Origin: Tellurirhabdus bombi
GTDB lineage: Bacteria > Bacteroidota > Bacteroidia > Cytophagales > Spirosomataceae
Reading direction: 5' to 3'
NCBI RefSeq assembly: GCF_021484805.1
Contig: NZ_CP090557.1
Location: 422,501-486,500 of the forward strand
DNA length: 64,000 nt
The translations under genes were made by a program, and so were the position numbers. The notes under the pieces are model-generated. The model was not told where the DNA came from. It did not search any database and saw nothing but the letters and a program-made list of their open reading frames with translations. Each line of letters starts with the position of its first letter. The first letter of the stretch is position 1. This document shows positions 1 through 8,371 of the stretch, in pieces.

Positions 1-717
1 GATGGGCTGAAATGTTCCAGCGCCAACGTGCAACGTCAGGTAATCGATGGCGAAGCCTTTGTTTGCCAAACTGGCCAGGACAGCAGGCGTAAAATGCAGG
101 CCAGCCGTCGGGGCAGCCACAGCACCTTCTATTTTACTGTAGACAGTCTGGTACGTTTCCTTATCGGCCTCGATGGCTTCGCGCTTCAGGTAAGGCGGCA
201 GCGGAATTTTCCCGGCCTCGTGCAAGATGGCGGCGAAGGATTCTGATTCTGGTGTCCAGTCAAAACGTACGAGGGACTTTTCAGCATTTTGCCACGAAAC
301 TGTTAAGCGCAGCCCCTGCCCGTTAAGTTGAAGTTGTTGACTCAGCACTTCGCCCTCTTTCCATCTCTTCCGATTGCCTACCATGCATTCCCATACGGCG
401 CTGCCCTGATCGCTCATCGCTTCGGTTACCAACCGTGTTTGCCCTGACTCGGGCGCAATCGGATTGAGCAGGAACAGTTCAATAAGCGCCCCCGTGGGTT
501 TCTGAAAATGCAGGCGCGCCGGAATAACTTTGGTATTGTTGAATACCAGTAAGCTCTTTTCGGGTAACCAATCCGGTAGATCCTGAAACTGCTGGTGGGC
601 GATTTCGCCGTTTCGGTAAACTAATAGTTTAGAATGATCACGTTGGGCTAACGGAAACCGGGCGATCCGTTCATCCGGCAAGTCGTACTCGAACTGGTGA
701 AGCGATAATTCTTCCAT
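1..717 (-). CDS. queA: S-adenosylmethionine:tRNA ribosyltransferase-isomerase, 3' end cut by window edge
   Basis: QueA transfers and isomerises the ribosyl part of SAM onto 7-aminomethyl-7-deazaguanine in tRNA, giving epoxyqueuosine at the wobble position. About 239 N-terminal codons are visible from the ATG at 717; the C-terminal third lies beyond the left edge. Family motifs seen in the translation are FNNTKVIPARL (about residues 58-68), an HEAGKIPLPPYLKR stretch and PTAGLHFT near the truncated end. It begins 12 bp after the stop of the membrane-protein gene at 730-1239 on the same strand, so the two may be co-transcribed. The family call is secure; only the missing end is unseen. Confidence 0.93.
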   Translation of the reverse strand, partial: MEELSLHQFEYDLPDERIARFPLAQRDHSKLLVYRNGEIAHQQFQDLPDWLPEKSLLVFNNTKVIPARLHFQKPTGALIELFLLNPIAPESGQTRLVTEAMSDQGSAVWECMVGNRKRWKEGEVLSQQLQLNGQGLRLTVSWQNAEKSLVRFDWTPESESFAAILHEAGKIPLPPYLKREAIEADKETYQTVYSKIEGAVAAPTAGLHFTPAVLASLANKGFAIDYLTLHVGAGTFQPI

Positions 718-729
718 ACAAACAAAGAC

Positions 730-1239
730 CTACTCTTCCCGGTTGGGTTTCATCATCAAGCGAATGGGGAGCGACAGAATTACGGTGGCAAAAATTAACG
801 TGCAGACTGGTAGCAACCATTGAAAACCACTCAGCGCACTATCGCCAAGCTGCTTGTTCAAGTCGCTTAATACCCAAAGTGTTATCGTCATCACCGTGTT
901 AATAGCAGCCATAAGGGCATAAAACCAATTCTCGGCCAGTTCGTTAAGCTGTTGACGATGCGCTGCCCAAACAGCCCGGTTAGGCACAGGCAAAGAGCCA
1001 TTGGGTATGCGGGGGAAAAGTTTGGCTAATAAATTGATTAGCGTGTTGTTAAGTAAAAAAATAGCTACACAGCCGTAAAAAAGCACATCCCGCTCCAGAA
1101 AAGCATCGGGGCGTCTTTCCGGGGTAAAATGAACGGCGAGCGTTTGATCGAAACTTGTATAGGCGTACGTCAAAACAGCAGCAAAAGCGAGCATCGAGCT
1201 CCAGCGCCATAATTTGACAGCAAACGTACTGACTTTCAT
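730..1239 (-). CDS. hypothetical four-helix membrane protein
   Basis: A 169-residue protein that I do not recognise. It has four hydrophobic segments at about residues 13-31, 50-70, 104-125 and 139-160, separated by charged loops, which suggests a small inner-membrane protein with both ends on the same side. The C-terminal tail is short and charged (KPNREE). It sits just upstream of queA on the same strand, and a 141-bp spacer divides it from the divergent cobalamin adenosyltransferase gene. No catalytic motif is visible. The linkage to queA may only be transcriptional. Confidence 0.75.
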   Translation of the reverse strand: MKVSTFAVKLWRWSSMLAFAAVLTYAYTSFDQTLAVHFTPERRPDAFLERDVLFYGCVAIFLLNNTLINLLAKLFPRIPNGSLPVPNRAVWAAHRQQLNELAENWFYALMAAINTVMTITLWVLSDLNKQLGDSALSGFQWLLPVCTLIFATVILSLPIRLMMKPNREE

Positions 1240-1380
1240 GAATAAATATAAGTTAACAAACCAAGTGGGTCAGACAATCCCTTTGGGGCCGCAAAGTTAG
1301 GGCCGGAAAGAATGGATTGCTAATTTGCATTTACCTTAGCGTACGAATTATTTGTCCTTATAAGTAATGAACCGTTCTGT

Positions 1381-1932
1381 ATGAAAATTTACACCCGAAC
1401 AGGAGACACCGGAGAAACCTCCCTTATCGGTGGCACACGCGTCAGTAAGGCTGATCTGCGCATTGATACGTACGGAACAGTCGATGAGTTGAACGCGCAC
1501 ATTGGCCTTCTCCGCGATCAGGAAGTGAACGAAAGCCGACGAAATGAGTTAAAAGAAATTCAGGACCGGTTATTTACGATTGGCGCTGAGCTGGCTACTG
1601 AGCCCGAAAAAAAGAGCAGGAAGCCACTGCCTGTTATTCTGGATTCGGATGTAGACGTTTTAGAAGAGGCTATGGATCGCATGGATGCCGACTTGCCACC
1701 ACTTCGAAATTTTGTGTTACCCGGTGGTCACCAGTCCGTTTCTTTTTGTCACCTGGCCCGAACGGTTTGCCGCCGCGCCGAACGCCTCGTTGCGGCCCTG
1801 AGCAATGCTGACCCAGTTGATCCGTTGATCATTAAATACCTAAATCGGCTTTCCGATTACTTATTTGTATTGGGGCGTAAAATGACACAGGAGCTAGGTA
1901 TTGAGGAAGTTACGTGGCAAGCGAGAGTCTAA
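1381..1932 (+). CDS. cob(I)yrinic acid a,c-diamide / cob(I)alamin adenosyltransferase, PduO type
   Basis: ATP:cob(I)alamin adenosyltransferase of the PduO family, which transfers the adenosyl group of ATP to reduced cobalamin to make coenzyme B12. The 183-residue length is normal. The N-terminal ATP-binding signature TRTGDTGETSLIGG (about residues 5-18) and the helical-bundle motif DELNAHIG are present, as is the conserved C-terminal pair of motifs CRRAERLV and LNRLSDYLFVLGR. The protein starts at the ATG at 1381, the usual family start (MKIYTRTGD). No other B12 gene is nearby, so it probably serves salvage or repair of adenosylcobalamin for enzymes encoded elsewhere. Confidence 0.93.
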   Translation: MKIYTRTGDTGETSLIGGTRVSKADLRIDTYGTVDELNAHIGLLRDQEVNESRRNELKEIQDRLFTIGAELATEPEKKSRKPLPVILDSDVDVLEEAMDRMDADLPPLRNFVLPGGHQSVSFCHLARTVCRRAERLVAALSNADPVDPLIIKYLNRLSDYLFVLGRKMTQELGIEEVTWQARV

Positions 1933-2018
1933 ACAAGTCATCTCGGAGCTGGCTGAGACAGGCCATTTAAAGTTAAATTTTACCGCTAAAAAATTATTTA
2001 GCATAACAACTATTTTTC

Positions 2019-2051
2019 TTGCCTGTGATTTTAAGAATTTCTATACATTTG
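2019..2051 (+). promoter_or_regulatory. predicted promoter of ilvE
   Basis: The -7 element TACATTTG (2044-2051) matches the Bacteroidota consensus TAnnTTTG exactly. A TTG at 2019-2021 lies 22 bp upstream, within the range seen for the -33 element. The predicted start near 2056 leaves a leader of about 55 nt before the ATG at 2113. Confidence 0.5.
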
Positions 2052-2112
2052 CTGACTATCAACTCACTGCCGATGTTTTACAAGCGTTGAGCAGTCTTTT
2101 CCGCATACAAAC

Positions 2113-3186
2113 ATGACCACAGACTTATTGAGTATCGAACTGCAAAAAGCAGCGAACTCGCGCATCGCAGAGGTCGATTTTAACAACCTGCCTTTCGGCA
2201 AACATTTCTCAGACCACATGTTCGTGGCCGATTTTGTGGATGGTCAATGGACCAATCTGCAAGTTGTGCCTTTTGATAACTTTACGCTCAACCCTGCTCT
2301 ATCGGCCCTCCACTACGGCCAGTCGATTTTTGAAGGGATGAAGGCTTATAAAAACGAAGAAGGCGAAGTGCTGCTGTTCCGTCCGCTGGATAACTTCCAC
2401 CGCATGAACGAGTCGGCCAAACGCATGTGCATGGCTACCCTGCCCGAAGAGGTTTTTATGGGTGGTTTGGAAGCTCTGCTGCGCGTTGATGCTGACTGGG
2501 TACCTAGCACGCCGGGTAGCTCGTTGTACATCCGGCCGTACATGTTTGCTACGGACACCTACCTGGGTGTAGCGCCGTCAAAAACGTATCGCTTCTGCAT
2601 TTTCACTTGTCCGGTTGGCGTTTATTATTCAAATCCGCCGAAGCTGAAAGTAGAAACAGACTACATTCGCTCGGCTCCAGGGGGTGTAGGTTTTGCTAAA
2701 TGCGCCGGAAATTATGGTGGTTCGCTTTATCCTACTTTACTAGCCCAACAAGCTGGGTATGACCAGTTGATCTGGACAGATGCTATCGAGCACAAATACA
2801 TCGAAGAGTCAGGCACGATGAACATCATGTTCTTCATGGATGGCAAACTGGTAACACCGGCTACGTCAGATTCAATCCTGAAAGGCGTTACGCGGGACAG
2901 CATTATCAAAGTGGTTAAAAGCTGGGGCGTTGACGTCGAGGAGCGCAAAGTAACAATTGAAGAAGTGATTACCGGTATCGAAAATGGCACCCTGACCGAA
3001 GCGTTCGGCGCGGGAACAGCCGTTGTCGTTTCTCCTTACTCGCTGATCGGCTACCAAGGCAAAGATTATATGTTGCCCGAAACGGCAGACGAGAGCTCTT
3101 TCTCCAAAAAGATCTATAATTACTTAAACGATTTGCGCACCGGTCGGATTGAAGACACGTTTGGCTGGACGCACAAAGTAGTTTAA
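2113..3186 (+). CDS. ilvE: branched-chain amino acid aminotransferase
   Basis: PLP-dependent class IV transaminase that makes leucine, isoleucine and valine from their 2-oxo acids with glutamate as donor. At 357 residues it has the length of the eukaryote-like BCAT group. The PLP lysine is K196 in FAKCAGNYGGS. Other family landmarks are ALHYGQSIFEGMKAY (about residues 65-79), IRPYMFATD and the C-terminal GAGTAVVVSPYSLIGYQG. The gene is monocistronic: a consensus promoter precedes it and a strong hairpin terminator follows its stop. No other ilv or leu gene is in the window. Confidence 0.96.
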   Translation: MTTDLLSIELQKAANSRIAEVDFNNLPFGKHFSDHMFVADFVDGQWTNLQVVPFDNFTLNPALSALHYGQSIFEGMKAYKNEEGEVLLFRPLDNFHRMNESAKRMCMATLPEEVFMGGLEALLRVDADWVPSTPGSSLYIRPYMFATDTYLGVAPSKTYRFCIFTCPVGVYYSNPPKLKVETDYIRSAPGGVGFAKCAGNYGGSLYPTLLAQQAGYDQLIWTDAIEHKYIEESGTMNIMFFMDGKLVTPATSDSILKGVTRDSIIKVVKSWGVDVEERKVTIEEVITGIENGTLTEAFGAGTAVVVSPYSLIGYQGKDYMLPETADESSFSKKIYNYLNDLRTGRIEDTFGWTHKVV

Positions 3187-3202
3187 TAGGGAAAAGCAAC
3201 GT

Positions 3203-3238
3203 AAAAAGCCCGACTAGTAATTACTAGTCGGGCTTTTT
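3203..3238. terminator. bidirectional intrinsic terminator
   Basis: A perfect 16-bp stem (AAAAAGCCCGACTAGT with its complement) around an AATT loop, with A/T runs on both sides. It lies between the convergent ilvE and the lipoprotein gene at 3244 and can serve both. Confidence 0.9.
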
Positions 3239-3243
3239 GTTCT

Positions 3244-3831
3244 TTATCGCTTGGCCGTAGTCGGCGTTTCTGCGGGTGTAAATGTAAGTTTCAGGCCGTA
3301 ATTGGTTCCTTTCGTGACGTCTTTCATGACGAGGTGCGTATTGGCGGCCTGCCAGGTCATTTCTTTGCCTTGTTGGGTTACTTTGCCAAAGCGCTGCGTA
3401 AAGTAATCAGTCAGTTCCCGGTTAAATTTCTCCAGCGACTTTTTGTCATTCAGGTATAAATCAACGTCAATTTTGTTGATTTGCCCGGTTTTGTTGTGGA
3501 AATACAGAATGTCTGCCGACTCCAGATTGGGATATTCAAACGAATAACCGACGTGGGAATCGCTCTTTTCGAACTGCTCCAGCTTTTCTTTGGCTTTCAC
3601 ATCGGCCAGCGCATCCCCCAGACTTACTCCCCGAAACAAGCCTTCCGAGGAACCAATCAATTTCCGAAGGTCATCACTCACTTCGACCTCGGCGCTAGCA
3701 ACCGTGGCTGCCTCCACCTGTGCGCTATCGGTCTGCGCTGTTTTCTCCGTATCGTTCTGGGCCTTCTTGCAGGCGTTAAAACTAAGTAAAAGTGCCAGTA
3801 AAAGGGCGAAACGTGTAGTTGTCGATTGCAT
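3244..3831 (-). CDS. hypothetical lipoprotein
   Basis: The chosen start is the ATG at 3831. An upstream in-frame start at 3894 would overlap the next gene and put a long polar stretch ahead of the signal peptide. From 3831 the 195-residue product begins with MQSTTTR, a hydrophobic stretch and a lipobox-like SFNAC with C21 as the lipidated residue. An acidic, Asp/Gln/Glu-rich linker follows, then a domain of about 150 residues with repeated aromatic and charged positions (HVGYSFEYPN, LTDYFTQRFGKVTQ). I do not recognise the domain. It follows the Omp85-type gene on the same strand by 19 bp, so a role at the cell envelope is plausible but unproven. Confidence 0.78.
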   Translation of the reverse strand: MQSTTTRFALLLALLLSFNACKKAQNDTEKTAQTDSAQVEAATVASAEVEVSDDLRKLIGSSEGLFRGVSLGDALADVKAKEKLEQFEKSDSHVGYSFEYPNLESADILYFHNKTGQINKIDVDLYLNDKKSLEKFNRELTDYFTQRFGKVTQQGKEMTWQAANTHLVMKDVTKGTNYGLKLTFTPAETPTTAKR

Positions 3832-3850
3832 TCTTTTGGGTGATTTCTGC

Positions 3851-5239
3851 TTATAATTCGTAAAAATAACTAAAATAAAACCCTGTTTGACCAAGTCGAT
3901 TGAGGGCGTAATTAAATTGAAACACAGCGTTGTAAAACGTCACAACATCCAGTCCAATTCCCGTACCATACTGCCACTGGTTGGCCAAGCGACTTTTGTA
4001 TTCTACTGCCATCGAGTTACGGACATAACCGACATCACCGAAAGCCGTTAAATACACCGCTAATGGAATGGTACTAAATTGTCGAACCGGTATCCATTTC
4101 AGGTGTTTACGAATATTTAGCAACTGATACCGCCACGTATTTTTCAAAATGCCATATTGCTGGCCATCAATCACATACAACTCATACCCTCGAATAAAAT
4201 CATTTGTATAGCCCAAGCCCCGCAGGTTGGCATATGGCTGCCGTTCCGGCCACGAAATTTTACCGCTGATAAAATGGGAAGCATAAAAGCGACCGCCCAA
4301 AGGAAGGTAACCGGTCAAGCTGCCCGTCAATTCCGTTTGCTGCAAATCATCCGTAGGCAAGAGACCTAGGCGGCTGGCACTGAGCGTAAGCCATTTACCT
4401 TTAAGTGGGTAGGCAACGTTGTCCCGCCGGTCATAATTATAGGTGTAGCTGAGTTGCAGAAATCGCTGCCGTGTTTTGCTGTCCAGAAGATAATCGGGAT
4501 TCAGGCGAGCCACGGTATCGGCAATGGTTGTGTTGGAATACCGCAAATCCAGCCGGTGAAATGAATAGAACCGGTTCCGTCGGGTCAGACTGGCGGAGGC
4601 TGTAAACCGTTCGCGCAGCAACTCCTCACCTTTCAAGTACACCAGTTTATCTAATGCCGACCGGTACGCAATTTCTTTGTTAGTCAGATACGCAACGCCA
4701 ACACTTAAACCTGTTTTTTGGGCTTTGTCAACATAAGGCAGTGAATAAGCCAGATCGAAGCGCCGCAGAAAACCAAATTCGGCAATGGCCCGAAGCCGGT
4801 CATTGTTACCCGTTACATTTTTATAGTATAATCTGGCGCCATAAATCGTCCGGCGCAGGTCGCGCCCCCGCTCGTACCACCATTCATTAAAATTTCGATC
4901 GGCCAGAAAAAACGTCGGTATCGCAAAAAAATACCAGCGTTCTTTTACACTTACCTCTACATCAATTTGCTGTTCATCAATGGATTTAGCCGTTACATCG
5001 ACCGTCACAAATAAATTGGTATTGGATATTTTTCGCTGGTCCCAGGCCAGTTTTTCGGTCAATTGCCGGGTAAGAACCGTATCGCCGGACTTTACTTCCA
5101 TTTCGCGAAGAATAATCCGCTCACGGGTTTTATGATTTCCACTAACGACCACAGACCGCACTACAACCAGTGAATCGGCGGAAGCTTGTACACCTGTACT
5201 TCCAAAAGATGATAAACAAAACAGTATGGACAAAAACAT
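3851..5239 (-). CDS. Omp85-superfamily outer-membrane barrel protein (POTRA plus surface-antigen domain)
   Basis: A 462-residue secreted protein. After an N-terminal signal sequence comes one POTRA-like region (about residues 22-95; VVVSGNHKTRERIILREMEV is the typical strand-helix entry) with the LTEKLAWDQRKISNTNLF pattern. The rest is a 16-strand-type D15/BamA-like barrel ending in an aromatic C-terminus (FYFSYFYEL). It is much shorter than BamA, which has five POTRA domains, and so resembles small Omp85 proteins of unknown export or lipid-handling role. RGLGYTNDFIRGYE matches the conserved xRGF/Y lid-loop region of the family. The lipoprotein gene just downstream may be a partner. Confidence 0.82.
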   Translation of the reverse strand: MFLSILFCLSSFGSTGVQASADSLVVVRSVVVSGNHKTRERIILREMEVKSGDTVLTRQLTEKLAWDQRKISNTNLFVTVDVTAKSIDEQQIDVEVSVKERWYFFAIPTFFLADRNFNEWWYERGRDLRRTIYGARLYYKNVTGNNDRLRAIAEFGFLRRFDLAYSLPYVDKAQKTGLSVGVAYLTNKEIAYRSALDKLVYLKGEELLRERFTASASLTRRNRFYSFHRLDLRYSNTTIADTVARLNPDYLLDSKTRQRFLQLSYTYNYDRRDNVAYPLKGKWLTLSASRLGLLPTDDLQQTELTGSLTGYLPLGGRFYASHFISGKISWPERQPYANLRGLGYTNDFIRGYELYVIDGQQYGILKNTWRYQLLNIRKHLKWIPVRQFSTIPLAVYLTAFGDVGYVRNSMAVEYKSRLANQWQYGTGIGLDVVTFYNAVFQFNYALNRLGQTGFYFSYFYEL

Positions 5240-5268
5240 TCAACAGTTGTTCAATCGCGAATTATCCT

Positions 5269-5276
5269 CAAAACTA
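5269..5276 (-). promoter_or_regulatory. predicted -7 element for the Omp85-type gene
   Basis: On the minus strand this reads TAGTTTTG, an exact TAnnTTTG match about 30 nt upstream of the start codon. No clear -33 element is seen at the usual spacing, so confidence is moderate. Confidence 0.38.
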
Positions 5277-5679
5277 CGACATCTGTGAAGAATTGAGGCG
5301 CTTTGCTAGCAGGATAAATTTGGGTTTTCGCAAAACGAATTAGCCTGCACTTCCTTTTTTGCCTTTTGATTATCCAAACTTTTTAGCCAAAATATCATAT
5401 GACAAAAAACACTCAATTAATAAGCTTAAACCAAGTCAAAGTATAGCAAACGACACAAAATCGGACAATTGAGCTGATTCATTACGGCCCCTATCTTCCA
5501 ATTGATTAGCTACAAATTCTTTAGCTTTATAGTGAGGTAATTTTTCTAACCAAACTAAATCCGATAAACAGAATACAAATTCTCTTTTTATCTATATTTA
5601 TTATTTATATATTTAAATTGTTGCATTAAGTACTATTGCCTAGTTACCTTAAATTACTTAACTCTCCATTTTAAGCACA
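5277..5679. other. 403-bp AT-rich intergenic region upstream of the protease pair
   Basis: No gene, convincing hairpin or repeat is visible. It is strongly AT-rich, especially 5580-5660, and must hold the promoter of the plus-strand protease genes. The only -7-like string near the start is TACTATTG (5631-5638), one mismatch from consensus and without a properly spaced -33 element. Confidence 0.5.
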
Positions 5680-6891
5680 ATGAACAACTTTTCTCTTAAA
5701 AATGCCTTATGGGCAGCCGCCTTACCCGCCCTTCTGACTGCTTGTCAGCCAGCCGAAAACGTTCAGACCGAGGCTAGCAACCTCGTTCAATTCAGGGGTA
5801 AAAATGCCTCTGCTCGCGCAGGTGCTACACAGAAGTATATCGTCAGCTTTAAGTCTGATGCGGATATGGCGCGGTATCTGCCCGAAGACAACAGCGACTA
5901 CGAAGCGCGGTCTCAACGCATGAGAACCTTGATTTCCCGCTTGATTGGGGTCGATATTGCCGCTAAATCCGATGAGGTTTACACCACGGCCCTGAAAGGT
6001 TTTTCCGCTGAACTAAGCGATTATGACCTGCAAGTGTTGCAGAAATTTTCCTTGATTGAATCCATCGAACCCGATCAGGAGGTATCGCTGGTTGTCCCAA
6101 ACCAGGTTTCTTCAATGGCTGTAGGGCAGGCTCAGGTAGTTCCCTGGGGAATCACGCGCGTTGGTGGACCGCGTACCTATACAGGCTCTAAAAAGGTCTG
6201 GATCATTGATACTGGTGTTTTGCTTACGCACCCGGATCTGAATGTCAACACCTCACTGAGCAAGGGCTTTATTGGTAATTCTAGCGGAAATGATGGCAAC
6301 GGCCACGGCACCCATGTCGCGGGAACCATCGGCGCCAGAAACAACACCATTGGCGTTGTGGGCGTTGCTCCGGGTGTTCAGGTGGTGGCAGTCAAGGTGT
6401 TGAGCGACGCAGGGAGCGGCTCCAATGCTACGGTTATTGCAGGAATCGACTATGTGGCGGCCACGGCTGCTTCGGGCGATGTAGCCAACATGAGCCTCGG
6501 CGGTGGGGTTAGCACTACGTTGGATAATGCCGTTAAAAACGCCGCTAACCGGGGTATTAAGTTTGCTGTTGCGGCGGGCAACGAACGAAGCCGCGCAACG
6601 ACATCCTCACCCGCCCGCGTTGATCATGCCAATGTTGTTACGGTTTCGGCCCATGACATTAATAACCGCTTCGCTTCGTTTTCGAATTATGGCAATCCGC
6701 CCATCGACTGGTGCGCGCCGGGCGTCAACATTGAATCGACCTGGCTTGGCAATAACTACAACACCATCAGTGGCACGTCTATGGCTACACCACACGTAGC
6801 TGGCATCCTGCTTTTTGGCACTCCACTATCGAGAGGAACGGTAACGGGAGACCGGGATACAACGCCTGACAAATTAGCTAAACTACCTTAA
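5680..6891 (+). CDS. S8 subtilisin-like serine protease with I9 propeptide, predicted lipoprotein (copy 1)
   Basis: A 403-residue secreted subtilase. The N-terminus is a signal peptide ending in lipobox LTAC (lipidated C22). Residues about 50-138 form an inhibitor_I9 propeptide (QKYIVSFKS, then GFSAELSDYDLQVLQ). The catalytic domain has the full triad: D177 in IIDTG, H209 in GHGTHVAGT and S367 in SGTSMATPHVAG, with N301 (AAGNE) for the oxyanion hole. The protein ends soon after the catalytic serine helix, so there is no C-terminal binding or T9SS sorting domain. A close paralogue follows 170 bp downstream on the same strand. Probable role: extracellular or surface proteolysis. Confidence 0.95.
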   Translation: MNNFSLKNALWAAALPALLTACQPAENVQTEASNLVQFRGKNASARAGATQKYIVSFKSDADMARYLPEDNSDYEARSQRMRTLISRLIGVDIAAKSDEVYTTALKGFSAELSDYDLQVLQKFSLIESIEPDQEVSLVVPNQVSSMAVGQAQVVPWGITRVGGPRTYTGSKKVWIIDTGVLLTHPDLNVNTSLSKGFIGNSSGNDGNGHGTHVAGTIGARNNTIGVVGVAPGVQVVAVKVLSDAGSGSNATVIAGIDYVAATAASGDVANMSLGGGVSTTLDNAVKNAANRGIKFAVAAGNERSRATTSSPARVDHANVVTVSAHDINNRFASFSNYGNPPIDWCAPGVNIESTWLGNNYNTISGTSMATPHVAGILLFGTPLSRGTVTGDRDTTPDKLAKLP

Positions 6892-7061
6892 GTTTTAGAA
6901 TTTTATGTATCTTGGAAGGCATTAAGGCATACTATTTACGCTAAATTTCAGGTTTTCACCGAACACTAAATAAGGTCTGTAATTGGCTTGTATCCCTGGT
7001 GCCTTCTTTTTACATTGTTGCGTTTAAGTTTTTCTTAATCTCTGTATTAACTCTCGTTATT

Positions 7062-8285
7062 ATGCACAAGTTATCCCTTAAAAGTGCGATGTGGGCCGCC
7101 GTTTTGCCTTCATTGATGATTGCCTGCCAGCCCGCTGAGAACTTCCAAAGTACAACTCCTAGCGATGTTGTTCACTACGGCACTAAAAACAGTTCGGCCC
7201 GGACAGGAGGCACGCAAAAGTATATTGTTACGTTCAAATCTGACCAAAGCCTAAACCGCTACCTACCAGAAGACAACAGTGATTATGAAACACGAAATCA
7301 GCGCATTCGTACCCTGATTTCCCGTTTGATCGGCATTGATATTGCCACTAAAACGGAGTACGTTTATAGCTCTTCCATCAAAGGATTTGCGGCTGAACTG
7401 AGCGATTATGACCTGCAAGTGCTGCAAAAATTCTCCTTTATCGAATCGGTAACACCCGATCAGGAAATTATGGTGAGTATACCCACTGGAGCTGCTACAG
7501 CCATAGGCGCTCAGGAAATACCTTGGGGAATTACCCGCGTTGGCGGACCACGTACGTTTACAGGCTCTCAAAAAGTATTCGTTCTTGATACAGGAATTGA
7601 CCTGGATCACCCAGACCTGAACGTAAACGTTGCTCTAAGCCGTAACTTCGTCAACTCACGTCGTACCCCCGATGATGACAACGGACACGGTACGCACGTA
7701 GCGGGTACTATTGCAGCGAAAAACAATTCCATTGGTGTTGTTGGCGTTGCTCCGGGTGCACAGGTAGTTGCTGTTAAAGTATTAGCTTCGACGGGTAGTG
7801 GCTCATACGCTGGTATCATTAGTGGTGTTGATTATGTAGCCGCTACGGGGTCGGCGGGTGATGTAGCTAACATGAGCCTTGGCGGTCCTGGCAATACGCC
7901 GCTTGATAACGCTGTTATTGCTGCCGCGAACAAAGGCATCAAGTTTGCACTCGCCGCGGGCAATGAGGCTCAAAATACGAACAACGTTTCACCGGGTCGT
8001 GTCAACCATCCGAATGTTGTTACGGTTTCGGCCCATGACATTAACAACCGCTTTGCTTCGTTCTCAAACTACGCCAATCCACCCATTGACTGGTGCGCGC
8101 CAGGTGTCAATATTCGCTCAACGTGGCGCTCAGGAGGTTACTTCACGATCAGCGGTACGTCTATGGCTACGCCACACGTAGCAGGTATTCTGCTGTTCGG
8201 TACACCAAGCTCACGCGGTCCGGTTTCGAATGATCCAGACGGTACAGCAGACATTATGGCTGCCTTACCCGGTGTAGCGCTTTAA
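7062..8285 (+). CDS. S8 subtilisin-like serine protease with I9 propeptide, predicted lipoprotein (copy 2)
   Basis: The start is placed at the ATG at 7062, because from there the protein (407 residues) aligns end to end with the preceding protease; an in-frame start at 6999 would add 21 hydrophobic residues not found in copy 1. The signal peptide ends in LMIAC (C22), followed by an I9 propeptide and a catalytic domain with D176, H209 and S367 plus oxyanion N301. Residue positions of the triad are nearly identical to copy 1, which shows a tandem duplication. Differences cluster in the propeptide-catalytic linker, in substrate loops (SRRTPDDDNGHG here, GNSSGNDGNGHG in copy 1) and in the C-terminal tail. 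Confidence 0.95.
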   Translation: MHKLSLKSAMWAAVLPSLMIACQPAENFQSTTPSDVVHYGTKNSSARTGGTQKYIVTFKSDQSLNRYLPEDNSDYETRNQRIRTLISRLIGIDIATKTEYVYSSSIKGFAAELSDYDLQVLQKFSFIESVTPDQEIMVSIPTGAATAIGAQEIPWGITRVGGPRTFTGSQKVFVLDTGIDLDHPDLNVNVALSRNFVNSRRTPDDDNGHGTHVAGTIAAKNNSIGVVGVAPGAQVVAVKVLASTGSGSYAGIISGVDYVAATGSAGDVANMSLGGPGNTPLDNAVIAAANKGIKFALAAGNEAQNTNNVSPGRVNHPNVVTVSAHDINNRFASFSNYANPPIDWCAPGVNIRSTWRSGGYFTISGTSMATPHVAGILLFGTPSSRGPVSNDPDGTADIMAALPGVAL

Positions 8286-8317
8286 TCAGCAGATTTATAA
8301 TTTGTAATATTATCTAG

Positions 8318-8353
8318 CAAAAAGCCCCAACTCAGAGTGAGTTGGGGCTTTTT
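8318..8353. terminator. bidirectional intrinsic terminator
   Basis: AAAAAGCCCCAACTC pairs with GAGTTGGGGCTTTTT across a five-base loop. It separates the protease pair from the convergent lgt gene and has T-runs on both strands. Confidence 0.9.
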
Positions 8354-8371
8354 GTTGATGGGTGTTATGCT

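Noticed and set aside
1901-2116. Plus-strand frame of 71 codons overlapping the end of the adenosyltransferase gene
   Set aside because: It overlaps two real genes, spans the ilvE promoter and has no recognisable sequence.
3481-3789. Plus-strand frame of 102 codons opposite the lipoprotein gene
   Set aside because: Shadow of the real minus-strand lipoprotein, which has a signal peptide and lipobox.
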